In this document: one piece after another, positions 46,205 through 57,656 of the stretch
How the letters are laid out: every line of letters starts with the position of its first letter
Position numbering within the stretch: position 1 is the stretch's first letter
Source: Esteya vermicola
Taxonomy: Eukaryota > Ascomycota > Sordariomycetes > Ophiostomatales > Ophiostomataceae
Reading direction: 5' to 3'
NCBI GenBank assembly: GCA_002778215.1
Contig: PCDM01000001.1
Location: forward strand, 2,480,001 to 2,544,000
DNA length: 64,000 bases
Translations under genes and position numbers: made by a program
The notes under the pieces: generated by a model
Databases searched by the model: none
Told to the model about the DNA's origin: nothing
Seen by the model: only the letters and a program-made list of their open reading frames with translations

Positions 46205-49200
46205 GTTGGAATGGTGGGATTACGCGACACGGGCTTGACCGACTTTGTGGCACGAGAGTATGTGCGCTCGGAAAGAAGAGGATTCCGAATGAGTCTGTGA
46301 ATCGGTGTCGTCGTGCGATGAAGACGGTCTCGAATGACTGGGACGTGGACGTGGACGCTGTAGACGCTGTGGACGCGGATTCTGGCTTGCCAGATTCTTT
46401 AGACTGCTGTAGACTGCTGTAGACTGCTTGCTTTTTGATGGTGGCCTGCAAAGTATAGTCTTTTAGACTATTGAAAAAAAAAAGACGGTTAGACTCTAGA
46501 CAGCGTGGATTCTTGGTAGCTTGCGAATACGAAGAGGGCAGGTCAAGAGAGAGGAGAGAGTAGAGGATCAAAAGGGGTGATGTTAGGGAAATATGCAGTG
46601 TCACGTTGTGCAAATATTTGCAGATAAATGCTCTGTTCCTGTCGCTGGCGGTCTACTGTCTGCTCACTTTTTGTGTGTATTGTCGAAATGGTTGACTGAT
46701 GGAGAGAGGAATAGTGTGGGAGAGATCGTTTCGAAAAAAAGGACCAAAAAAAAGAAAGGGAAGCTTTTTGCGAGAGAAGAACGGAACGGGCAGTGGGGAG
46801 AGATTGAGAGAAGAGAGACGAGAGAGACACACAGAGAGAGAGAGAGGAGCAAAAAAAGACTGGCGCACTAGGAGAGTTGCTCGAGCCGCTTTGTTAGGCA
46901 GGGTAGCGGTGTTGGAGGGGGGGGGGGTCGGAAAAGAGGAAAAGAGAGGGGCGGATATGTTTTGACGGTGGAGAGAGAGAGAGAGGTAGGGGAAGCACCG
47001 AGCAGGACGATCAGAAGAGCAGCGAGAGGGAATGGCTCGAGCCAAAGCTATAGGGGAACGGGGACGGAACGGTTTGAGGATGGGAGGACGCAGTGGGAAG
47101 GGAGAGGGAGGAGAGGAAGGAGACACGGAGAGAAGAAGGAGAGTAGGAGAGGAAGGAGAGACGGAGGAAGAGGGGAGACGAGAAAGGAAAGAGACAGAAA
47201 AGTGGAGACCAGTGAATTCTGGTCCGAGATGTAGCAGATGAAGCACGAACCAAGCCGTTTCAGCGTCGACACACTGGGGAAGGAGAGGGGGGTCGAGAGC
47301 GCGAGAATCCAGACTCTAGCAAAGGACTGGCTGTGGAAGACGGACGGGGAGACGTCACTAGGCAGAGACGCCGAGACGAGAATGCCAGAAGCTCAATGGA
47401 AGGGCAAAGGAGGATTCAGAATGGCAAGAGGACAAAACGAGAGCAGAGAGGAGAACAGATGAAGAGATGACGGAGTGCACTCGAACACGTACAGAGAGCA
47501 TGAAAGAGTGAGAATGCACTGTGTGAATGACGCTGGAACGCGTTTTCGGCATGCAGGATGGGGCAGGTACAAAGACAAGAGACAAGAGAAGACGGACAGC
47601 CCAGAAAGTGAAAAAAAAAAAGAAAAAAGGAAACAAAAAGGGAGGATAGCGCTTACCTGATGGCGTGCTGTCAGATGGAAGAAGCAGGAGAAACGGGAGA
47701 GACGGGTGAGAGAGGGACGAAAGAGAGAGAGGCAAAAAGGCCGAAAGGTAGAGACGACACGATGTACATAGTAGAGGGTACGAATGCTGCACAGGCCTCC
47801 GTACAGCGCTGTAGACGGCTGTACTCGTAGGGTGCCCATCCTGACTAGCAGCCGCCTGTATAGGGAAGGTCTGGCGAACAGACAGCAGCGCCGAGCGAGA
47901 GACGGTGAAGACAGAGGCGCTGCCGGCGTCTCATTGGCCCGAGCTTGGCTGTCTGGTACGGAGTACGGAGTACGCAGTTGCGTACTACTCGTATGTACAG
48001 TGGACCGCACCGGTGGGGCCATTTGTTCAATACAAGCACAAGTACTCGTAACTGTTTCTTGTTTCGGTCCTCGCACTGTGCACGCTGGTTGGGCGCTCTG
48101 GCGGATCAGAGCACTTGAGTAAGAAGAGAGACAGATTGGTCGGCTGACTTTGCACTACGAGTCTGAGTCGACACGGCGACGTGAACTACCGCGAGTACGA
48201 CGAGTACGGCGTACGTACTCGTATTCCACAATGGACGACGAGAGAGAATCTGTCTATGGGGAGGGCACAGGTGAGGAAACGAGGCCATTGTAACAGCAGA
48301 GAAGCGAAAGGAGACAAGAGAGAAGAGAGAGGAGAAGAGAGAGGAGAAGAGAGAGAAGGGAAAGCAAAAACGAGATGGAGTGTAAAACAAGACGCCAGCT
48401 GGGGATGAACACAATCGATCGCATGTTTCGGAACGCCGCAATGGGCATTGTGTGCCAGTACTCGTACGGAGTATACAGACTCGTAGTATTATACGCAGTA
48501 CTCGTCGCCGTACCGTTTTAATTGTTGCATGTTTGTGCGAGCTTCAACGGAGGACGAACACGGGGGAAGGGCAATTCGCCTTTGACACAGAGCATGCGTC
48601 ACATGGCGCCTGATCGCGCAAGAAGGGGGCTGGCCAAACCGGGGAAGAGCTGCTAGGTCGTTGAGCGGATCAGGCTGGCTCTGTCAGGAGAGCACACTAG
48701 CAGAGACGAGAGACGAGAGAGGACGAGAAAAGGAGAGAATAAAGATACAATGTACATGAAAGACCTGAATAAGATGCTGATAACGGCTGTTTCGGAGCAG
48801 TTGTGAGTAAGAAACAATGCCCGTTTCTGATGAGAGAGGCTGCAGTGGAACCCACTTTTCCTGTCAGAGAAGACTCCTCTCCAAGCCTCCTCGCCGCAGA
48901 GGAGGGCAGAGGAGGCAGGAAGCAGGAATCTCTTCTTCTGATGCTCTGATGCTCTGATGCTCTGATGCTCTGATGCGCCGTGAACGCTATTATACTCTGT
49001 ACGCACGCGTCCTGTCATTATGTAATGAACGCACTGCGCTGTACCGTACAAGTACGCTGCGTGCTGTTTCAGCACTGTCTGCACTCCCAGTGTAGTCTTA
49101 TCGGCTTATCGCCATGGCTCCACTTTAGCCGACGCGTCAAACAACTGGCAAGCGCGCGTGTCTTGCTCTCTCTCTGTCGTCCTCCTCTGCACCTCGTCCT

Positions 49201-49232
49201 CTTGCCCACCACTCACACACTCTCTCTCCACC
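46205..49232. other. Divergent intergenic region of 3 kb
   Basis: Shared upstream DNA of rac1 and the CENP-T gene. From 46700 to 47460 the + strand is GA-rich (CT-rich for rac1), with an eleven-G run near 46920. Motif clusters of the GTACGGAGTACGGAGTAC type occur near 47960-48000, 48190-48230, 48450-48510 and 49000-49060. A CTGATGCT tandem lies near 48938. No gene supported. Confidence 0.55.
48938..48977. repeat. Tandem CTGATGCT repeat, about five copies
   Basis: Head-to-tail copies of an 8-bp unit, CTGATGCT, with almost no variation. Confidence 0.8.
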
Positions 49233-51221
49233 ATGAGCGCCCCTACGCCCGTCCAGCCACCCAGACGCGGCGATGCGGCCACGCCCATCGAGCATGGCCG
49301 GCCGCGGGGCTCTGCCGGCCAGTCCCTCCATACCCCTCAGACCGCTGGCCGGCGAACCCCCGGCACCGGCCAGCGCCTGCTGCAGCTGTCGGCCGCGCGC
49401 ACTCCCCACGCCCGCGCTGCCCTGCTCGCCCTCGACCACCGCCGCGCCACCAAGTTCACCCCCGGCCGCCAGAGCCGCCGCAAGAGCGGCCGCTACCTGC
49501 GCGAGTCGCCCCGCGACCTCCTGCGCAACCTCAGCCGACGACTGGCGCCCATGTCCCAGCCCATGGCCTCGTCGTCCTCGCCCGCCTTTAGCGCCAGCGG
49601 CAGCAGCCCTGACCAGATGGACATGGACCGCAGCGCCCGACGGCGACGCCGAACCGTCGACGCCCTCTACGAAGACGAAGACGACGAGGAAATCGACCGC
49701 CGCGCCAGCACGCGGCTCTCCCTCACCGGCCGCTACGACGACCTTGACGACGACGACTCGCTGCCCCTCGATCGCCCGCGCATGTCGCTCCCTATCGGGG
49801 ACGGCTACGATGACGACGACGACGATCTGCAGCCCCACCGCTCCCTCATCCTCGACGACGACGAGAACCTGACGCTGCGGTCGATCGAGCTGGCCCGCCG
49901 CACGGCCAACCACGAGCAGCTGCAGCAGGCCCGCCGCTTCTCCCGCAGCAGTCTCGGCAGTCTGCGCATGAGCGACTACATGGACGGCTTCATTGGCAGT
50001 GCCGACGGCGACGATGACCAGGACGGCCGGCTGCGGGCCGCCTTCTTTCCCGACGGTGCATTTGATAATCTTGCCATGGAGCAGCTGCAGGAAGAGGACG
50101 AGGAGCAGGAGCCCAACGATACATTTGAAAGGTGTTTTTTCTTTTCTCCCCCTCTTTTCCTCTCTCTCTCTCTCTCCCCTCCCCCCACTCGGTCATCCTT
50201 ACTAACATCATAGACTGGACTCGGACAGCGCACACCAGAATGTTGCGGGTCGAGAGAGCGGGTTTGGGGGCATGGACGTGCCGATGGACGGGAACGAGAC
50301 GACCTTTCTGCTTGCACCTCCGGGTCAAGACACGGGCCCCGTCTCTTTCGAAGCAGACGAGTCTGTGGACGTCGAGGGAGCTGCAGAGGCCGATGCGAGG
50401 GATGCCGGTGGCCGAGACAGTGGCGACAATGACGGACACCAAGACGGACACCAAGACGGCAGTCCCATGTTTGACGATTACGACTATGGAAACGAAGACG
50501 GCGGCGGATGGCCAGAGTCGCCAGAGTCGCCAAATGAGCCAGCCATGGACGAGGCAGGAGACGTCGAGAGAGTCCATGCGGCCTTGGCGGGAGGACAGCC
50601 GAGCGAGGCAATTGAGGCGTCTCTCTCCGCTGCATTGGCCGCCGCCGCCAAAAAGTCGGCACAGCCAGAGCGCGCAACTGGACGATTGACTACGCAACAG
50701 AAAGAAGAGGCGCGGGCTAAGCGGACAAGACTGTCTCGGCATGGCATTCCCTACCCGTCGCTGCCCGTGGGCGTCGTCAAGCGCATTGCCCAGACCATGG
50801 CCCAGGGCACGGCCGGCGGCAAGGCCAAGCTGAGCGCTGACACGGTGGCGGCTCTGAGCAGAGCGTCCGACTGGTTCTTTGAGCAGGTGTCTGTCGACCT
50901 GGAGCGGTACTGCAAGCATGCTGGTCGAAAGACTATCGACGAGAGTGATGTGCTTTTATTGATGAGGAGGTGTGTATAGTCTTCTTTTTCTTTTCTTTGG
51001 GTGCCTTTTTTCTCCTCCCCGTTTATAGAGTACAACTGACATTCTCTCGCAGACAACGGCAGGTTAATGCGGTAGCCACACCCTTTTCTCTTGCCCAGCG
51101 CTTCATGCCGCGCGAGCTTCTCCAGGAACTGCGCATGGTTCCCGACACGCCAGCCAAAGGCCGGCCAAACCGACGGCAGTCACGCATCTCGGTCGGAGAC
51201 AAGGGCAAGGCAGGAACATGA
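49233..51221 (+). CDS. cenp-T: CENP-T inner kinetochore protein
   Basis: Three exons, 49233-50131, 50214-50969 and 51053-51221, giving 607 aa. The N-terminal 125 residues are Arg-rich and disordered (TPVQPPRRG, QSRRKSGRYLRESPRDLLRNLSRRLAP). The middle is very acidic with Asp runs. The C-terminal histone fold starts at about residue 470. Its helix 1 is GIPYPSLPVGVVKRIAQTMA, followed by DTVAALSRASDWFFEQVSVD, KTIDESDVLLLMRRQRQVN and the C-terminal extension FMPRELLQELRMVPDT. This pattern (PYPSLP, RRQRQ, LPRELLQELR-like) is the CENP-T signature. With CENP-W/S/X it forms a DNA-binding complex at centromeres, and the disordered arm recruits Ndc80. The gene is convergent with shy1, with 58 bp between stop codons. 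Confidence 0.93.
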
Positions 51222-51279
51222 ACGGGCACAGAAACAGGAGGCACGTCTTTGCAATAACCCCCGTCTAGATTTTGGCCGA

Positions 51280-52645
51280 CTACCAGCTCTTGTTCATGCG
51301 CACGCGACGGGCAACGTCAGACGGCGGCTTTCGCACGACCATCCAGAGCATGATGGATGTCGCTACACACAGACTGTACCTATCGAGGGTTTAGCCAGCC
51401 GGGGTGGACCGGTGCCGGTAAAGGCAGGAGGGACAGGAGACTCACCAGGTAAAAATGTACTGTGCATGTTGGTTGCGAATATTGACCTCGGCTGGCCTGC
51501 CGATGGGGACGCCTCTAGCCTGCATGTCATAGACTTGGAGCAGGTCGGGCTCTGAAATGTTTCCAAACATGATTAGCTTTTTTTTTTCCTTCTCTTCTTC
51601 TCTTCTGTATTAAACTGGTATCTTTTCTGTTGGTTCTGCCTTACCCATGGTCGCCTCAATCCACACCGGCAAGCTGTCGGTCAGCTGTGCCATCTCTTGG
51701 ACATCTGGAAAGTAGAATTCGCCCTTTTCGGGCCGGTTGTCGGGCGTGAACATGTTGCGCTTCCACGGCGCCCGCAGCAGGCCCTCGATCCGGACGAGTC
51801 CTACCGGCAGCGAGCTGGCCCCCGACCGCGATACCTGCGCCCGCTTGTCGCGCGCAATCCAGCCGCGGTTCACGAGGATCGTCGCCGGCGGCACGCCGTC
51901 GGGCACAGAGCCGTCTGTCGGCACGGCCAGCTCAAACGGCGTCACGACAAGGAAGCCCACCTCACCGTCGCGCATGCGCGGGCCCACCAGCATCTCCTGG
52001 TCGTGGCGGAAGCTGCCCACCGAGACGATGCGGCGGTAGTCAAAGTCGCTGGCATCGCCCGTCACGCTCACCTCGGCAGCGTCGCGCACATTATCCAGGC
52101 CCAGCGGCAGTGGCGGCCGTACCAGCCGGTCTTCGCACTTGGCCAGCATGTCCGTCTTCCAGCGCAGTCGGTAGACCTGCCAGGTGCCGAGCGCAAAGGC
52201 AGCCACGGGGATGAGGACTGGAGGCATTAGAGAAAGCTGTCGGAGACAGGGAGAGGCTAACAGAGAGAGAGAGAGAGAGACCTAATATCAAGACGCCCGG
52301 TCCGTGTCGCCGGCCGGAGCGCACCAGCTCGGGAGGGTTGTCGAGGATCGAGGTAAAGTTGGGATCGTCGGCTGGCTGCAGTGGTTCGGCGGGCTCTTCC
52401 GGCCGAGGGGGTCTGCTTCGCACAGTCGCAGAAGTCGAAAGCAGAGGGGAAGCTATCGGGGCAGCATGTCGGCTGGCGGTGGGTCGGTGCAGACAGAAGC
52501 AGCAGGGAGAAGATGAAGAGGAAGGAGAAGAGGAAGAAGAGACTCGGAAAGAGCGTCGGGTCTGGGACGTGGCGGATCGGGAGACGAAGAGCATGCGCCC
52601 TGTCCACGGCTTCCACAGCCTGTGTGGCAGAAGAGCTGAATTCAT
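51280..52645 (-). CDS. shy1: SURF1/Shy1 cytochrome c oxidase assembly protein
   Basis: Four exons on the minus strand: 52645-52282, 52217-51645, 51551-51446 and 51379-51280, giving 380 aa. An Arg/Ser-rich presequence (residues 1-50) points to mitochondria. The two inner-membrane spans are near residues 118-137 (ILVLIPVAAFALGTWQVYRL) and 349-365 (YSLCVATSIMLWMVVR). The intermembrane domain has YRRIVSVGSF, MRDGEVGFLVVTPFEL, ILVNRGWIARDKR and NRPEKGEFYFPDV, all SURF1 hallmarks. The protein inserts heme a into Cox1. The first donor reads AG|GTCTCT, a weak sequence that runs into a (CT)n tract, but it is the only GT that restores the conserved frame with the CTCCAG acceptor. An extended Ser/Pro/Cys-rich segment sits at residues 36-60. 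Confidence 0.94.
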
Positions 52646-53002
52646 TGTAGGCTGCCGTGTTCGACAAAGTAGAGCAGCTTTTCTCTTTTCTCTCTTTTCT
52701 CTTAATTTTTTTGTCGTCAATTTGATGGTGATAAACTGGACTGATAATAGTGGGACCACATAATCCCGATAAAATCATGTACTCGTAATACGGATAACTT
52801 CATATTAGTTACTCTTCTCCGTTTCATACAGCCACTTCCTATACACATGTCGTCCCTTTTCCTACACAAAATTCAAAATTCAAAAAAAAAGACAGTAGAT
52901 TCCTTTCCATGTAAATTCCCTCCCATGTCGTCATCATGTACATTGCCAAACAGTACGCTGAGCATAAAAATTTCCATGCCATTGTGCATGCCTCCTGGCC
53001 GT
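52646..53002. other. Intergenic region
   Basis: About 360 bp between the shy1 start and the 3' end of the next minus-strand gene. A/T-rich, no coding signal. Confidence 0.5.
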
Positions 53003-53827
53003 CTAATACAGCCGTCGCTGGTAGAGTATAGGCTTGTCGTAGTGTGAGAGCCGCCTCAGCTCCTCTTTGATGAGCCGGCGGCGCTCAGCTCTGCTGACGG
53101 GCTTTGTCTTCTCCTTCTTCTCCGTCCGCCTGACCTTGTCCCGCAAGGCACTGCTGGACCCCAAGATGACCACGCTACTGTCGCGTGCTTCCTGCTCTTC
53201 TAGCAAAATTTGCTGTAGCTTCTCCTCCTTCTCCTTCTGAGCCTGCTCGAATTCTGCCGCGGGCGGCATGCTTGGCTGCACTTGTATCTCGACCGGACTC
53301 TGTGCAGCTTCGCCCTTCGACGCCATGCTATTCTCGTCACCACCATTGCCCGCCTCCATCCGCGTCTCGTCAATTGTGACTACTGTGCCGTCCTCCAGCT
53401 CGGTCGTCATCTTCTTGAATCGATCGGGTAGAAATATTTTGGGCGGCTCTGGCGGCGGCTCCTTGATGGCCCGGCGCAGGTCGTGGAGGGTGCGCTGCTG
53501 GATGACATAGCCGCTGAAGAAGAGAGCTGATGTGCATAAAACAACTACAGGACAAACAGACGGACGACCAGGGCCAGCATAGATTAGCAATCAAAGTTTC
53601 CAGAGCTTCTGTGTAGCCTCGAGTGGGGGGAGCTGTGCATAGAGGCAAGGAATGGAAGCAAGACTAGGGAAATGGGAAACTGGTGGGAAATGTGAAAAAA
53701 CAAAAACAAAAAAACAGCACATGATTCCCATTATTCTGGCATGAAGAAAGGGGAGGAGGAAAAGAAACGCAAACGCACCAACTCCCGAGGATACCGCTAC
53801 CGAGACTTGGGATGATGTCAACAGCAT
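53003..53827 (-). CDS. Small single-span membrane protein, function unknown
   Basis: Two exons on the minus strand, 53827-53779 and 53544-53003, giving 196 aa. Splicing with a GTGCGT donor and a TGTAG acceptor joins MLLTSSQVSVAVSSGV to VVLCTSALFFSGYVIQQRTL. Residues 8-30 form one N-terminal membrane span. Then come IFLPDRFKKMTTELEDGTV, a Glu/Gln-rich coiled segment near 110-140, and a strongly basic C-terminus ending KPILYQRRLY. I recall similar short proteins with an SGYVLQQRT motif from many Pezizomycotina, with no assigned role. The 234-nt intron is longer than the average here. The protein could be mitochondrial or ER anchored. Confidence 0.8.
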
Positions 53828-54803
53828 TTTTGTAGGTCGATCAAGAGATTCCAATAATATTGCCTAATAAAGTACCCTGAATTTAATATTCCAAAACGAA
53901 GGCCTGTAGGAAAGAACTGACAAAGATGCACGAAAAATGGTTCTCGATTAGATTTGCTATTCTGCCTGCAATGTTTAGATGATGGTGGTTTGTGATTTCA
54001 TGCCGTCTGGCTGTCGAGAAGATTGCATGGAGAGATACGATTGGCGCAGGTGTTTACTACGGTGACCGAGCAACCAGTCTGACCCACACCATCACAGTAA
54101 CAAGCACAGTGCATATCCATATGAACACTGTCGTCTACAACTACAATCATTCTCTCGTGCAACAACTGTATCAAATCTAATAAAAAACAAATGAAAAAAC
54201 AATTTAGGAAGAGGTTACACTGCAGAATCCGACGAGAAATTATCAAGTGAGAGGCATCAGGGCGCTTTTATTGGAACTTTTTGTGGGGCTATTGCCGGCA
54301 CAGAGTACGGACTGTGTACGTACGCATATACATAGGATTTGAGCTGAAGCCCTCTTGGGCGGCAAGGATTCGTGATGTCTACGTACGTACTCCGAATGAA
54401 TTTTGTTGTATGAAAAAGGGTCAGACGATGAGACTCGTTGCGTGGTCATTCGTCTCAAAGGGCAGAGTCTGCGTTCTCATCCATCTGTCGATAGGGGGTC
54501 ATCAGACCATAGTTGAGGAAAATCCTGTTTTGATTGCAAGCCCAATATACGAGTAGATGAGCAATGTCGGACTGCGTCCTCTGTGTGATGTGGCGTTTCC
54601 TGTTCGGATGCCCGATGTGAAGTGGGTCTGTGTAACAGACCTCAAATCCCCCTCTTACTTTGCGTCCTTCTCGCCTGGCTTTTCTCGTTTCTATTTCTCT
54701 GGATTCTTTCCATCTTTCCATCTTTCCATCTTCCCATCATCTCACCATCTTCCCCCTTCTTGCCAACTTTCTCTTTTCTCTTAGCTGCTGCGTGCCACTC
54801 AAT
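53828..54803. other. Divergent intergenic region
   Basis: Upstream DNA of the small membrane protein and of the gene at 54804. GTACGTACGCATA-type motifs occur near 54300-54390 and CATCTTCCCATCTTT-type pyrimidine tracts at 54710-54780. No gene supported. Confidence 0.5.
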
Positions 54804-56052
54804 ATGCCGTTTGACGGACTGGACGACGTGCACGAACAGGCACTGACCCGGGCTGTGAAAAACATTCTCAGCCTCGACAGCGCTGTGAATGCCTATGCGC
54901 AGATTCTCGACGGTCTCCCTACAGAAGAGGGTATAGAGTGCACTTATATATGGGGTATTCCCTCTGATCATCCCGTGGCTGGACATGAGCATGTCTGCGA
55001 AGGGTTTCTAGACCAAGCTCGTCAGATGCGAGACAACTTCCAGTTGACTCATCTGTCTTTTGAGCCTTGGGTAAGTTTGCCAGATGAGAGAGAGAGAGAG
55101 GTTGACAGAGGAGAGAGACTCACATTATGCTTCAGGTCATCAAAGCCTTTCAGGAGACGGTGCCTGGCACGGATAAATTCAACCTTCGTCTGATCGAACT
55201 GGTGGCAATCTCGTGCCATCAGATTGGTGCCCAGCTGTACGAGAAGGATGGCGGGAATCACAAACACCAGGTCCTGGACGACTGGTACCGGCAGGCCCAG
55301 GCCAACGTGGAAAAAGATCCCGGCTTTTACAAGCAGGATATTCTGGGGCCGCTTGCCTTTACCCACCACCTGTTCAAGCACCCAGAGCGCTGTCCTCGAG
55401 GGGCAGCTGATATTGCTGGATACTGGGTCGAGGCAAAGATTTTTGGCGGTGTTCTTGTCTTTGACCGTGGCGAGTCCGAGCGTGAGGTATGATTATTGCC
55501 TGTTTTCTGTTTTCTGTTTGCTGCTTGCTGTTTGCTGTTTGCTGTTTGTTGTTTACTGTTTATAGTTTTACTCACCTTTTTTGCATATAGTGCAAATCTG
55601 TCTGGCTGAGCGGAGAAGCTCGTTCTCCCTATACACTCTACCCCCCTACGGATGTACAGTTCAAGGCCTTGATTGAATTTTTCTCATCTGGCCCTGAAGA
55701 CGAGGGCTACCTGCAAAAGTGTCCCCTCCCTATCCCGGCCACGGCCGATAACCGCCCTCGTTGGGAGCCGTTTGAGGCGCAAACCAAATTCCATATTTTC
55801 CGGGATAAGAACGCGCTCGAGATCCCCATCGCTCGATTTGCTAATTGCTATGAAATGAATGGATACGACTGGCCCGAGGTGAGCGACCAGAACACGTTCA
55901 CCGTCCTTCAGTGCTACAAGGATGAGGGAGAGGTGTATGATCCCGAGTTACTGGAAAGTGTGAAAAGGGGAATGAATTGGATTACTCCGACCTCACCGAC
56001 CATGGTACCCCCGCCGGACTGGTTCAAGAATCGGAGACTTTGGCTTCCCTAG
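54804..56052 (+). CDS. Uncharacterised Ascomycota-family protein
   Basis: Three exons, 54804-55070, 55136-55486 and 55591-56052, giving 359 aa. Motifs: LDDVHEQALTRAVKNILSLD, GIPSDHPVAGHEHV, ARQMRDNFQLTHLSFEPW, NLRLIELVAISCHQIGAQLY, GAADIAGYWVEAKIFGGVLV and FDRGESERECKSVW, and then DNRPRWEPFEAQTKFHIFRD. I recall many filamentous-fungal proteins of about 300-360 aa with the same order (for example an ADIVGYWAEYRLFGGV-like centre). They are expanded in Fusarium and Trichoderma relatives and lack a known function. No signal peptide or membrane span is visible. The second intron carries a TGTTTGC tandem. A decayed paralog lies 4 kb away on the opposite strand (59978-60731). The neighbours are a transporter and a dioxygenase. 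Confidence 0.84.
55500..55562. repeat. Tandem TGTTTGC-type 7-bp repeat in an intron
   Basis: About eight imperfect copies of a 7-bp unit (TGTTTTC then TGTTTGC) occupy most of intron 2 of the gene at 54804. Confidence 0.8.
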
Positions 56053-56189
56053 ATACCTGGCTTTACGGCGGGCAATGTTTTCCGCGTAGTACAGTTCGTT
56101 TCAGAGAATACATCACTGCATCTTTTCCTAGCTCTATAGTTGTATAGGAACAGTTTGAATTTTATATTATTTAGCATCTGCTGCATCCG

Positions 56190-57656
56190 CTAGACCTCTC
56201 TCTCTTCTGTCTCCGGCTTAGCATCCATTTCCAGCCCCCGTTCCATGATGGACTGGTTCTTCTTGATATACAGGCGCAGGCCCTGCATGCAGACGATGCT
56301 GCTGGCCGAAAAGGCACTGGACAGGGGAAAGCCGATGGGGTAGGTGGGCGAGTCTGCCGTGCGCCAGGCACGCAGCGGGATGGTGGCGTGACCGACGTAG
56401 ACGAGCGTGACGGCAGCAGCAACGAGGATGGCGCGGGCCTCGGGCTCGCGACGCAGGATGAGGGCGAGCCAGGCCAGCAGGGCGTAGCCCCAGGCGGCCG
56501 TGGCATAGCTGAGAAAGTAAAAGGCGAGGATGGCAGACGGCGAGGGCGGCCAGGCGGCGAGGACGGCCGTGCAGAGGAGATGGAGGGCGGCCGCAAAGGT
56601 GGCGACCTGCCAGCGCCACTCCTTCCAGTCGCTGAGGGCGTTGAGGCCAATGTTGCAGACGATGGAGATGGCATAGCCGCCGAGGGGGATGAGGTTGACG
56701 GTGTAGGTGGAGTAGCGATGGAGGCCTTTGAGGTAGAGCAAAAAGTAGGCGTTGGACCGCTGGGCCCAGGCGAACTGCAAGTAGGCGGCGAGGAAGAGGT
56801 AGGTGATGGGGGTGGTCAGCAGCAGGCGCAGCTTGCGGCGGAGGACGCGCAGGGGGATCATGCTGGCGGTGGTGGTGCCGGCGCCGGCCATGCGGGACTG
56901 GGAGAGGCGCTTCTCGGCCGGGTCGAGGTAGAGGGCCCGAGTGACACGCGGCGAGTCGGGGATGATGGCCAGGCCGAGGGTGCCCCAGACCATGGTGATG
57001 ATGCCGGACACGAGAAAGAGCCACTGCCAGCCAGCGAGACCGTGGACGCCGTTGAGGTTCTTGTAGAGGGCAGCTTGGACGATGCCGAGGAACATGCTGC
57101 CGGCGACCCCGCTGACGCCAAAGATGGCGAGCCGCTTGCCGAGCTCGGGCGGCGTGTACCAGTTGAAGAGCAGGCTGACGATGCCGGGCCAGGAGGTGGA
57201 CTCAAAGACGCCGAGGAAGAAGCGCAGCACAAAGATGGTGCGGGCGCTCGTGGCATAGGCCGTGACGAGCGTCAGGAGGCCCCAGATGATCTCGCAGAGG
57301 GGCAGGAAGATCGAGGGCCGGACGCGGGTCTGGATCATCTGCGAGGGGATGATGAAGAGGGCGTAGCCGATGGAGAAAAAGGTGGTGAACTCGACCAGCT
57401 CGTTTCCGTAGAGGGAGAGGTCTTCCTGCATGCCAGAGACATAGGCCTGCGTGGTGGCGGACTGGTCCATGTCCTTGAGCAGGCCGGCCACAAAGGCCCA
57501 GGAGAGCAGAAGCAGGTCGAGCTTGAGCACGAGCACATGGGATGGGTTCTGGAAGTAGGGGTGGACCCTGGCCAGCCAGGATGTCGACGTTGTGTCCTGC
57601 GAGGCCCCGTCATCCTGCTCAGAGACGGAGACGGAACTGTGTTTCTGGCCTTTCAT
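56190..57656 (-). CDS. MFS transporter, anion:cation symporter (Dal5/Liz1/Soa1-like) family
   Basis: One exon, 488 aa, twelve hydrophobic segments. The N-terminal cytosolic arm is Ser/Asp-rich and is followed by KLDLLLLSWAFVAGLLKDMD, the start of span 1 in this family. Span 2 and 3 motifs are GYALFIIPSQMIQTRVRPS and CEIIWGLLTLVTAYATSART. RFFLGVFESTSWPGIVSLLF has the conserved Glu-Ser after span 4. WQWLFLVSGIITMVWGTLG and IPDSPRVTRALYLDPAEKRL mark the middle loop. Family members carry allantoate, pantothenate, biotin precursors or sulfonates. The adjacent divergent TauD-type dioxygenase makes a sulfonate or related sulfur compound the most attractive substrate, but that is inferred from context only. 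Confidence 0.88.
   Translation of the reverse strand: MKGQKHSSVSVSEQDDGASQDTTSTSWLARVHPYFQNPSHVLVLKLDLLLLSWAFVAGLLKDMDQSATTQAYVSGMQEDLSLYGNELVEFTTFFSIGYALFIIPSQMIQTRVRPSIFLPLCEIIWGLLTLVTAYATSARTIFVLRFFLGVFESTSWPGIVSLLFNWYTPPELGKRLAIFGVSGVAGSMFLGIVQAALYKNLNGVHGLAGWQWLFLVSGIITMVWGTLGLAIIPDSPRVTRALYLDPAEKRLSQSRMAGAGTTTASMIPLRVLRRKLRLLLTTPITYLFLAAYLQFAWAQRSNAYFLLYLKGLHRYSTYTVNLIPLGGYAISIVCNIGLNALSDWKEWRWQVATFAAALHLLCTAVLAAWPPSPSAILAFYFLSYATAAWGYALLAWLALILRREPEARAILVAAAVTLVYVGHATIPLRAWRTADSPTYPIGFPLSSAFSASSIVCMQGLRLYIKKNQSIMERGLEMDAKPETEEREV

Noticed and set aside
46051..46613. Alternative N-terminus of rac1 (MQHPGRDAAG reading or the 281-aa ORF)
   Set aside because: These frames lack the conserved LK-CVVTGDG junction. 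The exon at 46204-46175 gives MATPGVQSLK and fits phase and family.
48938..48977. Regular short repeats considered as a CRISPR array
   Set aside because: Units are directly adjacent 8-mers without spacers in a eukaryotic genome. It is a simple tandem repeat.
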